64,000 nucleotides of DNA. Origin: Mixophyes australis (lineage: Eukaryota > Chordata > Amphibia > Anura > Limnodynastidae). The notes under the pieces are model-generated. The model saw only the letters and a list, made by a program, of their open reading frames with translations, made no database searches and was not told the origin of the DNA. The translations under genes were made by a program, and so were the position numbers. The stretch's first letter is position 1. The number at the start of each line of letters is the position of its first letter. The stretch is taken from the NCBI GenBank assembly GCA_036250195.1, contig JAVHZZ010000003.1:40335835-40399834 (forward strand). The letters are read 5' to 3'. Below are positions 45,201 through 56,807 of this stretch, one piece after another.

Positions 45201-46302
45201 GGTCCTGATTCATTAAGGCACGCATATCGAACATAATGTGAAGCGGGTATATGCACAGGCCCGGCACTCCCATTAGGCAAGGTTAGGCACTTGCCTAGGG
45301 CGCCGGGCTCTGGAGGGCGCCTGGAGGGCGCCACAAGAATGTAAATTACTTGAAAACTGTGCGGCTACCGCAATCCATACCTGTCACGGCCGCCGCACAG
45401 CATTCAGATGCACAGGGGAGGGGGGAGAGGCTTTTGCTCACCACCGCCGCCTCTCTGCTCCGTCTCCTCCCTTCCACTCACTAGTGTCAGTGTGTGGAGG
45501 GGAGGAGACGGAGCAGAGAGGCGGCGGTGGTGTGACAAGGTAAGGAAAGACGGGGTGAGGGGGGAGGAGGGCGCCGATTTTTTCGTGGGGGGGGGGGGGC
45601 GCCGATTTATTCAAAATGCCTAGGGTGCCATGGGGCCTAGGAACGGCCCTATATATGCACGTCCATATTCTACAAGGGACGCATGTGAAGATCCATGTGA
45701 TATGAACACGGCTGTAGCTCTGCTCTGCTCTGCTCTACTAGACAGGACACTGCAGGATGCACCCAATATATATGAGGAATAGAAACTCACAAAGGAACAC
45801 ACAGAAAAAAAACCAACTTATTCAATTAATATCACCTGTTAATAATAAAGTCATTAACAAAACATTGTTTTTTTATTTTGTTTTTTTCCCCCAAGAAAAA
45901 AATCATTAATTTTGATGTAATTAATGTTTGCTCCTGATTGCAAACACATGTTATAGCATGCATACTCAGCCGTCATCAAGAGTAGTCGGCACTTAGACTA
46001 GACCAAGAGCTGCAGCAAGTGATGTGGCTGAAAAACAAGTACTTTAGAGATGCCCAGAACTTGAATCGGACGCTGTTACGTGCACTCAAGTTTGAAACGC
46101 CCTTACTGTACATTCACTGGGGCATACACCCCTACCCGCCCCGTTCCCTCCCTGAAATCATAGGCTCTCGTAAGTGTCGTTTGCACTTGAAGATGATTTG
46201 TAAGTTGCTGGGTTCTGTGGCGTATGGTCCGATTCTGGGCGGAGTAATCATGCACATTGTACGCAACAATTCGCCATTTACACTCCTTAACGAATCAGGC
46301 CC
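45201..46302. mobile_element. terminal-inverted-repeat element holding a hAT-like insert
   Basis: The left end ggtcctgattcattaagg and right end ccttaacgaatcaggccc are inverted copies. Flanks are ata and aaa, not a clear duplication. It shares its terminus with 22683 and 60065. Without the insert at 45256-45651 it is about 700 bp. No gene inside. Confidence 0.65.
45256..45651. mobile_element. hAT-like element, 396 bp, perfect 8-bp TSD
   Basis: It begins CAGGCCCGGCACTCC and ends GGAACGGCCCTA. tatatgca flanks exactly (45248-45255, 45652-45659). The GC-rich interior has inverted arms (cctctctgctccgtctcctc near 45451, then gaggagacggagcagagagg). Non-coding. Confidence 0.88.
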
Positions 46303-46339
46303 AAAGTCCAGATCTCTGAATTAAAAAGAGCTTCCAGAC

Positions 46340-46487
46340 CAGGCCTATCTATCCTGTGGCTCTCCAAGTGTTGTGAAACTACAAGCCCCAGCATGCTTTG
46401 CCAGCAGATAACTAGTCAATAACTGGTGAGGTGTGCTGGGACCTGTAGTTTTGCAACACCTGGAGAGCCACGGGTTGGCCATGCCTG
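46340..46487. mobile_element. hAT-type foldback element (148 bp), perfect 8-bp TSD
   Basis: It starts CAGGCCTATC and ends GGCCATGCCTG. Inverted arms of about 55 bases include gtggctctccaagtgttg and its partner aacacctggagagccac, plus actacaagccccagca. ttccagac flanks exactly (46332-46339, 46488-46495). Confidence 0.95.
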
Positions 46488-46905
46488 TTCCAGACTGTAA
46501 GATGATGTTCCGGAGCCCGTGCAGTGCCATGTAACATTCAATGGGGAATAGTGTTTCCTTATTACACAAGACCATTTCCACATTACAAACATAAAAACAA
46601 ATGTTTTAAAAAAAATTCTTGATCAGTCAGTGCTTATTTCCATTGAATGGAACAACCAAATACTTAAGATGTGACATTCAGATTCCACTAGCAAGAGGGA
46701 GGCGGAACTGACAACTCTATAATGTAGATGAGGAATCACAGAAACACAAGTGTGTGACTCACCAAGTACCCCAATGGTACTGTGCGGCTATAGATCCAAA
46801 AGGTTATCTACCAAAAACCCTAAATACAGATAATACATATATGGAAAGTACAGACCTTTATGGATTATGTTCAGAAATGTCAAAATCTACAGCAATGCCA
46901 TTTAA

Positions 46906-47137
46906 GGGGGGTATTCAATTGTTAGCGTTAACGGAAAAAAACGAGCGCTCAAAAAATATTACCGTTTGTACGGTAATATTGCGCGAGAAAAGCGTTAATA
47001 CGGTAGTTTACTCGCGGAATTTCAGCTCGCCGCTCAGGGAGCGGCGAGCTGAAATTCCGCGAGTAATTACCGTATTAACGCTAAGATTTTTTGAGCGCTC
47101 GTTTTTTTCCGTTAACGCTAACAATTGAATACCCCCC
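46906..47137. mobile_element. large palindromic element (232 bp), TSD TAA
   Basis: The two halves are near-perfect inverted copies centred near 47038-47041 (gctcgccgct / cagg / gagcggcgagc). TSDs are taa at 46903-46905 and 47138-47140. The left arm has about 33 extra bases (46957-46989), themselves a small hairpin (attaccgtttgtacggtaat), with no partner in the right arm. The open frame through it is a by-product. Confidence 0.93.
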
Positions 47138-47281
47138 TAAGAGTCAAATAAAGAGACGGTTCTAATGACCAGCGTAGAGTCTTACACCAAGCAGTGTGAA
47201 GAAATACTGTATAAATACAGAATACATACTGTATACATAAGTATTATTTATATAGACAATTCACAAAATCAACAATAATAA

Positions 47282-47976
47282 TGTTACGAGCCACGGCGGC
47301 TCAGGCACCGCTGCGATTTGCTTCAGCCCCACGACTGGGGCGTCACTTCCGGTTTTTGCCCTGGCCGCCACCATGACGACGGTCATGATGCTCCTTTATC
47401 ACCACAGCTGGCCAGCCAGGTGGGTGCGCTTTGCTCTTTATTTCAGTCATTCTTTCCCAGCTGGGGAATTATCATTATTGCCATGCCCCTCTTTTTGTGA
47501 TTGGTCCTCCTTGGTATATTAGGCAGGGTGGGCTTAACCTCCCTGCTGGTTATAGTTCCTGCTTCAGTGTATTTACCTGCTCATTTCTCTGCTCCTCTGC
47601 TCTTGCTATTTGGATTGATTCTGCTGTGTATGACCCTTGGCTCGCTTACTGGACTCTGCTGCATTGCTTGTGCCCCTGACCTCTGCCTGTTACCTGGATT
47701 CACTGTTTGCTGCCAGCCTTGACCTCTGCCTGGACCTCACTACTGCTGCCTTCTGTACCCCTTGACCTCGGCGCGTTTTGGACTTTGGCTGTTTCTACCA
47801 TCTGGCCCTCGCCTGCGCTAGGGTAAGGTTATAAACTTATTCTACTCTGAGCTAAAGACCTGGTGGCATCCGAGTACCTGTAAGCACGTTCAACTCTACA
47901 GGAAAGGCGGCTGCTATAGGTGAAGACCTGTGTTACCAGTTCTACATGTATATGATATTTGCTGTCAGCCTTAACA
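47282..47976 (+). mobile_element. solo LTR (695 bp), TSD AATAA
   Basis: It starts TGTTACGAG and ends CAGCCTTAACA. aataa flanks exactly (47277-47281, 47977-47981). The body has CT-rich tgacctctgcc clauses, and the 3' part carries aaaggcggctgctatagg, shared with the LTR at 20224. No internal region is present, so it is a product of LTR-LTR recombination. Confidence 0.92.
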
Positions 47977-47981
47977 AATAA

Positions 47982-49089
47982 TAATCATAGTAATAGCAAA
48001 TCTCCACCATGGTGTGCCATAAAGTACAACACAGTCTACTCCAACTGTACGCTGTGACACTTTTGCAGTAGAATTGTTAGTTACATCACTTCTGCCCCCA
48101 CTCATAAAATAAGTTATAACACTGTGCCATTAAGTACGGTGATTGGCAACCTGATACATTTATGGGGCCACATGGGCGGTCCTCTAACTTTCAAAAGGGC
48201 CACACAGTACCCTTAATCTCAGTAGTAAATTAAAACAATACATTTAATCCAATAATGAGAGACCTGTCTGTAATTACATATCAGCAGGTATTTGAAACAA
48301 GTGTTACCAGCTATAAACAAATCTGTCAATACAGCAGGAAGGAGCCGTAGGTCAATGCTGGGACAGCCGCATCTGTTGTCCATCACTGTTGTAGTAATTA
48401 ACGGTGCATAATGAAGTGTCTTCTCTTCTATGGGAATATGTAAATGGTATTTTTAGATATAATTTAGTGCTCACAATTAGACACAAAGAACCTATAATAA
48501 TTCCTATACATGTTTATAACATTGCATGGCTTATCCATTCATCACCTTTTTCTACCACCTAGAAGAAAGCAATGATTAAAAGACATAACAATATTCCACA
48601 TTAGTCAGTGAGATGTCAGAGGCCTGGTAAACATGAAATCAGGATTAGACATTTCCCCTGATACATAAAATCCCCACTTTCAGGACACCTGCAGTAAGCG
48701 GAACATGGAGTAACCACAGCTTCTGTGCTGCATAATCTCTGCATTAGTCAGGTCTCTCTGGCCAACAGTAATTGTGTTAAAAGCTGCCAGTGATGAATAA
48801 GCTCTGCCTTTGTAAGACACACATGAGGTCCTGAGTATTCACCAGTCTGGGGTCACACAAAGCTTTACCCATCAATGTAACTGGAAAGTCATGGGTCAAT
48901 TTAACCTTTGACCACAGCATCTGATAGTGTGGTCTCCCTAACCAGTTTTTTCTTATTCATTAATTGGCTACAGTTCTATTATTTTGCCAAACTTAATATA
49001 AAGCTAAATCTTTATGAGGTGAGTCTGATTAGGGTCAGAGTGCTTATTGTATTCATTCTCTAGCAGTCAGGGCTAGAACAACCTATAGC
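47982..49089. other. no gene; one worn hAT-like element at 48137-48388
   Basis: 48137-48388 begins cggtgattggcaacctgat and ends catctgttgtccatcactg, imperfect inverted ends of a hAT-type small element. The flanking 8-mers attaagta and ttgtagta agree at 5 of 8 bases. The rest has no supported frame. Confidence 0.5.
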
Positions 49090-49248
49090 CATACTTGCCA
49101 ACTCTCCCGGAATGTCCGGGAGACTCTTGAAATTCGGGTAGGTCTCCCGGACTCCTGGGAGAGCAGGCAAGTATCCCGCATACTGAAACTGGCTCATCAA
49201 AATGACGCAATTCGCGGTGAATTGCATTATTTTGGCCCCGCCCACACT
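49090..49248 (+). mobile_element. left end of a CATACTTG-family hAT-like element
   Basis: CATACTTGCCAACTCTCCC and the following 150 bases match the left half of the copy at 34132. Instead of the family's right half, the sequence passes into a tandem array (49256 on). It may be the left end of a longer element that includes the transposase at 51148, but the matching right end was not found. Confidence 0.75.
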
Positions 49249-49249
49249 A

Positions 49250-50135
49250 ATTGCGATGGCTGAAATACAAATAATAGGGCTGGCAGTCTTGGTCTTCTAA
49301 ATCTGCAGTCATATTGTACTGTGTTATATAGGTAACACACAAAGAGGAAAGCTCCATTGTCACATTGCTAATTGTCATTGCTGAAATAGAAATAATAGGG
49401 CTAGCAGGCTTGGTCTTCTAAATCTGCAGTCAAATTGTACTGTGCTATACAGGTAATGCACAAAGAGAAGAGGTCCATTGCTCCATTGCTAATTGTCATT
49501 ACTGAAATAGAAATAATAGGGCTAGCAGGCTTGGTCCAAATCTACAGTCAAATTGGACGGTGTTATATAGCTAACATGCAAACAGGAGAGCTCCAGTGCT
49601 AATTGTCATTGCTGAAATAGAAATAATAGGGATGGCAGTCTTGGTCTTCTAAATCTGCAGTCAAATTGTACTGTGCTATACAGGTAATGCACAAAAAGAA
49701 GAGGTCCATTGCTCCATTGCTAATTGTCATTACTGAAATAGAAATAATAGGGCTAGCAGGCTTGGTCTTCTAAATCTGCAGTCACATTGTACTGTGTTAT
49801 ATAGGTAACACACAAAGAGGAGAGGTCCATTGCTCCATTGCTAATTGTCATTGATGAAATTCAAATAATGGGGTCGGCACACTTGGTCTAAATCTGCAGT
49901 CAAATTGTACGCTGTTATATAGCTAACATGCATACAGGAGAGCTCCAGTGCTATCATTGCTGAAATAGAAGTAATAGGGCTAGCAGTGCTGGTCTTCTAA
50001 ATCTGCAGTCAAACTGTTCGATGTTATATAGGAAACACAGAAAGAGGAGAGATCCATTGCTCCATTGCTAATTGTCATTGTTGAAATACAAATAATAGGG
50101 CTGGCAGTGTTGTTCTTAATCCTCAGTGACATTGT
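49250..50135. repeat. tandem array, 8 units of about 121 or 108 bp
   Basis: The unit is built on tgaaatagaaataataggg, cttctaaatctgcagtcaa, ttgtactgtgttatatagg and ccattgctaattgtcatt. Unit starts lie near 49257, 49380, 49502, 49611, 49732, 49852, 49960 and 50082. Two units are about 12-14 bases shorter because they lack the ttct clause and part of the ccattgctccatt clause. Confidence 0.92.
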
Positions 50136-50212
50136 AATGTGTTATCAAACTGGATTCACAGCAGTACACAGAAGACCAGGAGCACCAAGCAGCTGCTGGC
50201 ACCAGTCATAAT

Positions 50213-50935
50213 GATAATAAGCCGTCTATCCACTGCATCCTACATCTCCACCCTCCTCTCCATTCATGCTCCATCCCGCCCTCTCCGATCTGCCAATGAC
50301 CGTCGCCTCTCTTCCCCCCTGATCACCTCCTCCCATGCGCGTATCCAAGACTTCGCCCCCGCTGCCCCCCTCCACTGGAACAAGCTCCATCCCTCTATCA
50401 GAAATTCCCCTAATCAGTCCAGTTTCAAACGGGCTCTAAAAACCCACCTTTTTCTTAAAGCCTTCCAGTCTCCCACTTAATTTCCTACCTTTTCTTCTAC
50501 CTCTTCCCCTTCATTCCCCTTCCCTTATCCTTATCTCTCCCTCTCTCCCCTGTGTCTCTCTGTCTGTCTACCCCACCCCTTAGATTGTACGCTCCTCTGA
50601 GCAGGGTCATCTCTCCTCCTGTCCTCACCACTCTTAACTCGGCTCTCCAGCTACCTAGCCCACCTCCTCGAGGACCCTCTCCCCCCCCCTTCCTCTCCTC
50701 TCTGGGGGCTTCCCTGTCATCCGGGCCCTCCCTCTTGGGCTCAGCCGTATGCAGGACCTTCCCCTCTCCCCTCCCCCGCCCCTCTAGCTGTGCTTTGAGC
50801 TCACCGAGTTACTGTGCTTATTGTTTACTGTACTGTGCTATCTCACCTTGTATTGTAACTTTGTTTGTCCCTCTACGGTGCTACGGACGCCTAGTGCCGC
50901 CCTATAAATAAAAATTAATAATAATAATAAAATAA
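50213..50935 (+). pseudogene. L2-type LINE 3' end with RT C-terminal remnant
   Basis: The frame to 50480 reads ISTLLSIHAPSRPLRSANDR, then RIQDFAPAAPLHWNKLH and RALKTHLFLKAF. These match the C-terminal part of the antisense L2 at 24773, so the two belong to related L2 families. The 3' tail has gtacgctcctctgagcaggg (50587-50606) and ends cgccctataaataaaaatt plus a TAA-type repeat. It is 5' truncated to about 720 bp. Confidence 0.88.
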
Positions 50936-51147
50936 TAGTCTACGTCACCTGCTAAAGCCTATGTTAAAGTGCATAGTGTTTTTAAGTCAGGGATACAAAA
51001 ATGTAAAAAAAACACCTTTTACCTTGGTCAAGAAAAAATTACCTGTGATCCAGGCAAAGTTATCTACAGAAAAAAATAAAATTGCCAACATGCCATTCTA
51101 CACATGCAGTGGTAAGGAATGAATGAGGCCTTTGCCTTTCTCTATGA

Positions 51148-53734
51148 GTGCTAGTTCTGCAACTGTCACTGAGGCATCTTCTTGTAAGGTCAGTCATGAC
51201 CAAGCAAGACCTTGTCATTCAGACTCCAAAAGGGGTGTCCAAATGGCTTTTACGTGTAAAAGTCGAGCTGGAAGAAAACAGTAAGGCATTAGAGGAAAAT
51301 GTATGTTCAGATTCAGAAATGATACAAATCCCTGAGGAGAGTCTATCCACAAGAGCTATGTGTAATCCTGACCATTCTGATAGTGTACCCATAAAGAAGG
51401 CCCCTTTCAGCATTTCTGCAGATGTGTGCATGAACAGCCCAAGTGTAGCAAGTGATATACAAATTGAGGATGCCACTTTGGAATTGCAACAGGATAAGGG
51501 GGAAATTTGTGTAGCTGACGAGGTTACTAATGAGAATGTTGATGAGGATGAGGTTGTTTGTGTAAGTCCTGCACCAGTGGAAGCAGTTCTTGCACATAAG
51601 AAGAAGGCCATTGTCATGCCTGGGTATAACACCAAAAAATGTGGAATTATTTTTACCCAAATCCTGACAACAGTTGTCCAGCCATTTGTAGTGTTTGTAA
51701 AGTCACAGTCAGTAGAGGCAGGGACCTTAACCATCTAGGAACCTCATCTATGTTACGCCATTTGAAGCGAGTTCATGGCAAGCTGTTGGTAAAATCAGAA
51801 ACTTATGCTAAAAAATAACAACACAGTCCATCATCAGCTAGGTCACTTCTCTCAGCTAGATCCCGACACCTGCAATCTATACCCACAACATCGTCGTCGT
51901 AAATATCCGCAGTAGTGATCTTTAGTCTTGCATTCAAGTTGCTAAGGCTAGATGACTCCTCCACTATCCTGGATTCCTCAGAAGAATTCTTGAGCGTTAG
52001 TCCCACTGCAGCTGCTGCTGGGGTTGAATCTTCATCCCAGAAGCAGACCAAGAGGAAGACTACTAGTATTTTACAACAATTGACTGTTAAACTATCCTTT
52101 GCAAGAGAAATCAAGTATGAATTATTAATGCAGCTGTTTTTAGACAGTTACTTGAGGTCTTGTGTCACCGTTACCAAATTCCATCACGACACCATTTTAT
52201 TAGAAAATCTATTCCTCACCTCTACCAGAAGGTTCGTAAAAATGTAATTATTGGGCTACAAAACGCCATTCTACCCACTGTACACTTAACCACAGACATG
52301 TGGACAGGCGGAACTGGGCAAACTAAAGATTATGTGACTGTGACAGCCCACTGGGTTGAAGATTCGCCTTCACCAGCAGGAACAGCAGCAGCATGTAACC
52401 AAGTACGTCACATTTTTCAGAGGCAGGCTACTCTGTGTATCACCAGCTTCACTAAAAGGCATACAGCTGACAATATGTTACAAAAACTAAGGGATGTCAT
52501 TGCAACACGGCTTATCCCTCTTGGACTCTCCTCAGGATATGTCACTTCTGATAGCACCACAAATATTGTGAGAGCATTACAGCTGGGTGAATTTCATCAC
52601 ACTCTCTGTTTTGCTCACACAATAAACTTGGTGGTGCAGAGCTTTTTAAAAAATGAAATTGGACGTGCAGGAGATGCTGTTTATGGCCCGTAAGATATCT
52701 GGACATTTCCGGCATTCGGCAACAGCATGTAGGAGATTGCAGCAGCTACAAGAGCAATTTAATTTGCCCTGCCACCAATTGAAGCAAGAGGTGGTGACAA
52801 GGTGGAATTCCACCCTGTATATGCTTCTGCGGATGGAGGAACAGCGAAAAGCCATCCACGCTTTCTCCACAAGCCATGACATTTGGAAAGGAGGGGGGAT
52901 GTATTTTACTCAAGCGCAGTGGAGAAAATTTTTCGTGTTGTGCAAGGTGCTGAAACCATTCGAAGCAGTCACCGGTTAAGAGAGTTTAAACACTGCTAGC
53001 TTGACTCAAGTGATTCCCTTAATTAGATTTTTGGAAAATCAGCTTGAGAAACTGAAGGAGGTGATTAAACAAAGCAATTACGCAAAGTATGTCGGACTTG
53101 TAGATCAAGTACTTTATTCCCTTCGCCAGGATCCAAGAGTTATCAAAATATTGAATCGGATCACTACATTTTGGCAACTGTGCTTGATCCTCGGTTTAAG
53201 AGCTATGTCTTCTCTTTGTTTCCAACTGACCCAGATCTGAAGAGATGCAAGGAGCTCCTGGTGAGCAAGATGACAGCTCAAGTGTTACGTGACAGGACAA
53301 TGTCTCCTCTTCCAGTTTCTCAGTCAACTGCTGCTAGGAAAAAACTTAGTTTTCCCAAGAGACCCAGGGATGATGCAGATGATTCAGCACAACATTTTGA
53401 CATCTGGTCTGGTCTAAAGGAATTGAAGAAAAAACGTGATGCCTCTGCCGTAACTCCACCTGATCTTACTATCAACATCCAAAGGATGGTAGAGGATTAT
53501 TTTAATGACAGCATAAAAATAGACAAATCAGACAGTCCCTTTATATACTGGGAGGAAAAAAAGGGAATTTGGAGACCCATGTACCAACTCGCTTTGCACT
53601 GCCTAAGCTGCCCACCCTCCAGTGTGTACTCGGAAAGTGTTTTCAGCACAGCTGGGAACCTTGTCAGCGATCGGTGTAGGAGCCTACTTCCTCAAAAAGG
53701 AGAAAAGATGATGTTCATAAAAAATGAACTTTAA
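51148..53734 (+). pseudogene. BED-finger hAT transposase, multiple frameshifts
   Basis: From about 51148 an acidic N-terminal frame runs to 51690, where the frame changes. A BED-type zinc finger is then visible as Cys codons 51687 and 51696 and His codons 51759 and 51774 (LRHLKRVH). The frame at 52160-52693 carries the RNase H-like core: TTDMWTG with the first catalytic Asp (52295-52297), VTSDSTTNIVRAL with the second (52550-52552), and CFAHTINLV. The frame at 52653-52979 has VVTRWNSTLYML. The frame at 53171-53734 has LDPRFKSYVF, YWEEKKG, and the C-terminal dimerisation block with SVYSESVFSTAGN, whose Glu (53633-53635) is the likely third catalytic residue. Stops and at least four frame changes make it dead. 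It resembles the ZBED-type hAT group. Confidence 0.92.
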
Positions 53735-54597
53735 TTTCCACGAGGAAGGATCGCTACCTGAAAGGTGGACCCCCACACGGAGGAACATCATTTTATCGTT
53801 ACCCACATACTCTCTTGCTTTTTCTGAGCAATTACTGCCGTTGGTACTCATACTCATGTGGGGACCTTGAGACTGCCACTCGGTACTACGATAGGAGCAT
53901 ACACTTTCCAGGAGCGGGATCGCTGCCTGGAAGAAAGACTTCTGCAAGGAGTATCTGGACACATCTTCTGGGGAGGGAGGTAAGTGCACTACCCAACCTT
54001 CCCAGACCTGTGTTTTATTGTTTGTGCCATTGTTTTTAACATTTTTGTACTGGCGGTTGCCACATTGGACTGTGAGACTTTTACAAATCCTTCACCAGCT
54101 CCATACCACACACAGACATCAGCACTACTTAGCGTTGTTTTTATGCTTTTGACAGTAAGTCAGCTCTAAGTCCTCCATTGTTTTTATTGTATTCTATTTA
54201 TCTGTATATTTACATATCTTTTCTCTCCACTATTGTATATCCACACTCTCCTATCTATCTTTACATTTAGCGCTGGGGAATCTATTGCTTTGTATCTATC
54301 AGGGGTTTGAGACCACCTCTTATATTTGTTCCCCTAGCTGCCAATTTCATCTACTAAGTGGGAAGCGAGGATCCCCCACATCTTGTTCTATATTCTAATT
54401 AATCTTCAATGACTATAAAATCCTATTTCTCAATATTATTACATAACTAACTCAAAAAGTAACTAATTTTTAATTATTATCATTTGAAGATCATACATAA
54501 ATTTACCTTATTACCTCTTGTACAACAATACATTCATTTCCTTTAGATCAGTGGATAAATGTTCTTATACAATTAAAATATACACATTTTACTCATT
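53735..54597. other. no gene; probably 3' flank of the hAT element
   Basis: No frame with a recognisable motif. A hAT element should end within about 1 kb of its transposase stop. I looked for a CAAGTATG-type or CAG-type right end here and did not find one. Confidence 0.4.
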
Positions 54598-54707
54598 GGT
54601 GGAGATTCAACTGCCGGGAATGTGGCTCGTGGACATCACTTTGCCGGCAAATATGGTAGGAATCGCCGCTCATTTTACCTCGTATTGAACTGAATCTCCC
54701 CCATTGG
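54598..54707. repeat. small foldback element, low certainty
   Basis: tggagattcaactgccggga at the left and ttgaactgaatctccccc at the right are imperfect inverted arms. attgg lies on both sides (near 54595 and 54705). Confidence 0.5.
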
Positions 54708-54948
54708 GCATTGATGCACTTCGAAGAGATTAACACATAACCGCTGTCCCTGTAAATTTCCAGTGACGCACGGTTTGGTGTGTGATAGGAAATAGTAGTA
54801 TGTAGACTGTAATTAAAATCTATTAAATTAAATCAGACTCCTTTTTACTAATGCTTCAAGTCCTTTGCACAATTACCAATCTCTCAACTAGTGACAGAGA
54901 GGAGGGAATCCCTGGTGTAAGTATTTTTCAACCACAGTCTACCTTCCC

Positions 54949-55060
54949 CATCATCATCATCATCAGCTATTTATATAGCACTACTAATTCTGCAGCGCTG
55001 TACAGAGAAATCACTCACATCAGTCCCTTCCCCATTGGAGCTTACAGTCTAAATTCCCTA

Positions 55061-55097
<37 letters not shown>

Positions 55098-55308
55098 GAT
55101 AAAGAGACTAGGGTCAATTTGATAGCAGCCAGTTAACCTACTAATATGTTTTTGGAATGTGGGAGGAAACAGGAGCACCCGGAGGAAACCCACACAAACA
55201 CAGGGAGAACATACAAACTCTACACAGATAAGGCCATGGTTGGGAATCGAACTCATGGACCCAGTGCTGTGAGGCAGAAGTGCTAACCACTGAGCCACCG
55301 TGCTTCCC
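54949..55308 (-). mobile_element. tRNA-like SINE, copy 4, full length
   Basis: This is the reverse complement of the 13067 family. It runs from the tail (catcatcatcatcag, ctatttatatagcac) through an (AC)n run (55062-55093) to the head ending at ccaccgtgct. On the minus strand, A-box TGGCTCAGTGG and B-box GTTCGATTC are intact. cttccccat lies on both sides (near 54945 and 55304), a likely target duplication. Confidence 0.9.
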
Positions 55309-55314
55309 CATAGC

Positions 55315-56800
55315 CAGTTATCCACCACAGTGGGGAAACGATGCCTTAAGTGGCTCATAGAGTAACTGAAGTGCAAATATCGATATATGGCTGACACAAT
55401 GAGTAGAGCTAACGGAGAAATATGCTCTGGTGCCTCATATATGCCAACCTCCAGTCACTGTACTCCTAATTCAATAGCTGAAGGAGGAAGAGCAGGTGGT
55501 TAGCAGTACACAGTGCTTCCTCCTACAACCACTGACTGTGGCGACTAGCAGACAGATGAGGTAACCGAGGAGCTGGCTGGGGCCAGCAAGCAAAGTGAGA
55601 ACCTCATTTCTGCTGCCCCATAAAAAAGTGCTGCCTGAGAGTATTGCCTGGTCTCATGGGAAGGATTGCTTTGCCTGTGACAGATATACTACATTCAGGT
55701 ACTTAGGATATTAGGTTTATAGTAATTAGTGTAATACTCATTATATACTGCTTAAGTACAGTGTCAGACAGGCATTTTAGAACACTGTGATTTCTGACCA
55801 GGAAACTACAACATTCTAAAGTGAGGATACGCTCCTCACATCAAGTTATCGTAAATGTGAATGGGAAACACTGTTCCCCTTTCAAAATGCTGCATGGGAA
55901 TTTTGATAATGGAAATGTTATGATGTTGTAGTGGAACTGTGAAACTCCATTCACTTTCACAATCTACTGACTAAGCATATGACTGCTTTATAATGCTACG
56001 GTTCCTGGATCACAAAATCATGGCATTCTAAAGAGCCCCAATGTTGGTGTCCTAAAGGAGATATTTTTTTCTGCTCAGCTATTTTAAATGTAGTGCATTT
56101 TTGCTTAAATTCTATTTTTCTTTGCTTTTTATCCAAAAGACTTTTGATAAACAGACTCTGCAGCGATACATCTGTATACAAACAAAAAGAACGGTTCTAT
56201 TTTAAGAACATTTCCAGGAACAGAGGGTATGATCCAATCTTTCACACCTGCAGAAAAACAGACCACATCCCCTGTTTATGTTTGCTCATTTTTAAGTCAA
56301 CTTAGAAACTCCAAAATGCTTTGCCCCTGAGAGCTCACCTAGAGACGTGGTTTCGAGTTATTAACTACCCGTGCCAAATTTAAATCATTTCCTGATCATT
56401 TGCAGCATAGCGTGGCACTACAAACAGGTCCCCACGGCACCTTCAACAACTTCAACAGAAAATAAATAAACAATTTAAAGAAATAAATGAATATCCAAGG
56501 CTTGAACTTTATGCATTTTGTACCAAAGTCCTTACAGGAAAATCCTTCAAGGAAAGTGACTGAATATTTGTCTTGGCTGGAATGTTAAATCTCAGTGGCA
56601 CTTTAAAGTCAGCTGGTACAAGGCTCAGAATTCAAAAATGACACATTTGCCATTACTATGTTACCATATCACAGATAGTCCGTGACAAAATACTATACAT
56701 GATATATCCAACACTTACTATATATTGTACATCTATAGCAATATAGGACACTATGGAAAAAACAATTATTTTGTAGCTTTATTTTTAAGTTCTCTTTCCT
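55315..56800. other. no gene seen
   Basis: No recognisable frame or repeat boundary. AT-rich, especially 56050-56310 and 56450-56770. Confidence 0.4.
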
Positions 56801-56807
56801 ATAAATC

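Noticed and set aside
46754..47128. 124-codon frame at the large palindrome
   Set aside because: The frame crosses the palindromic element; its second half is largely the inverted translation of the first.
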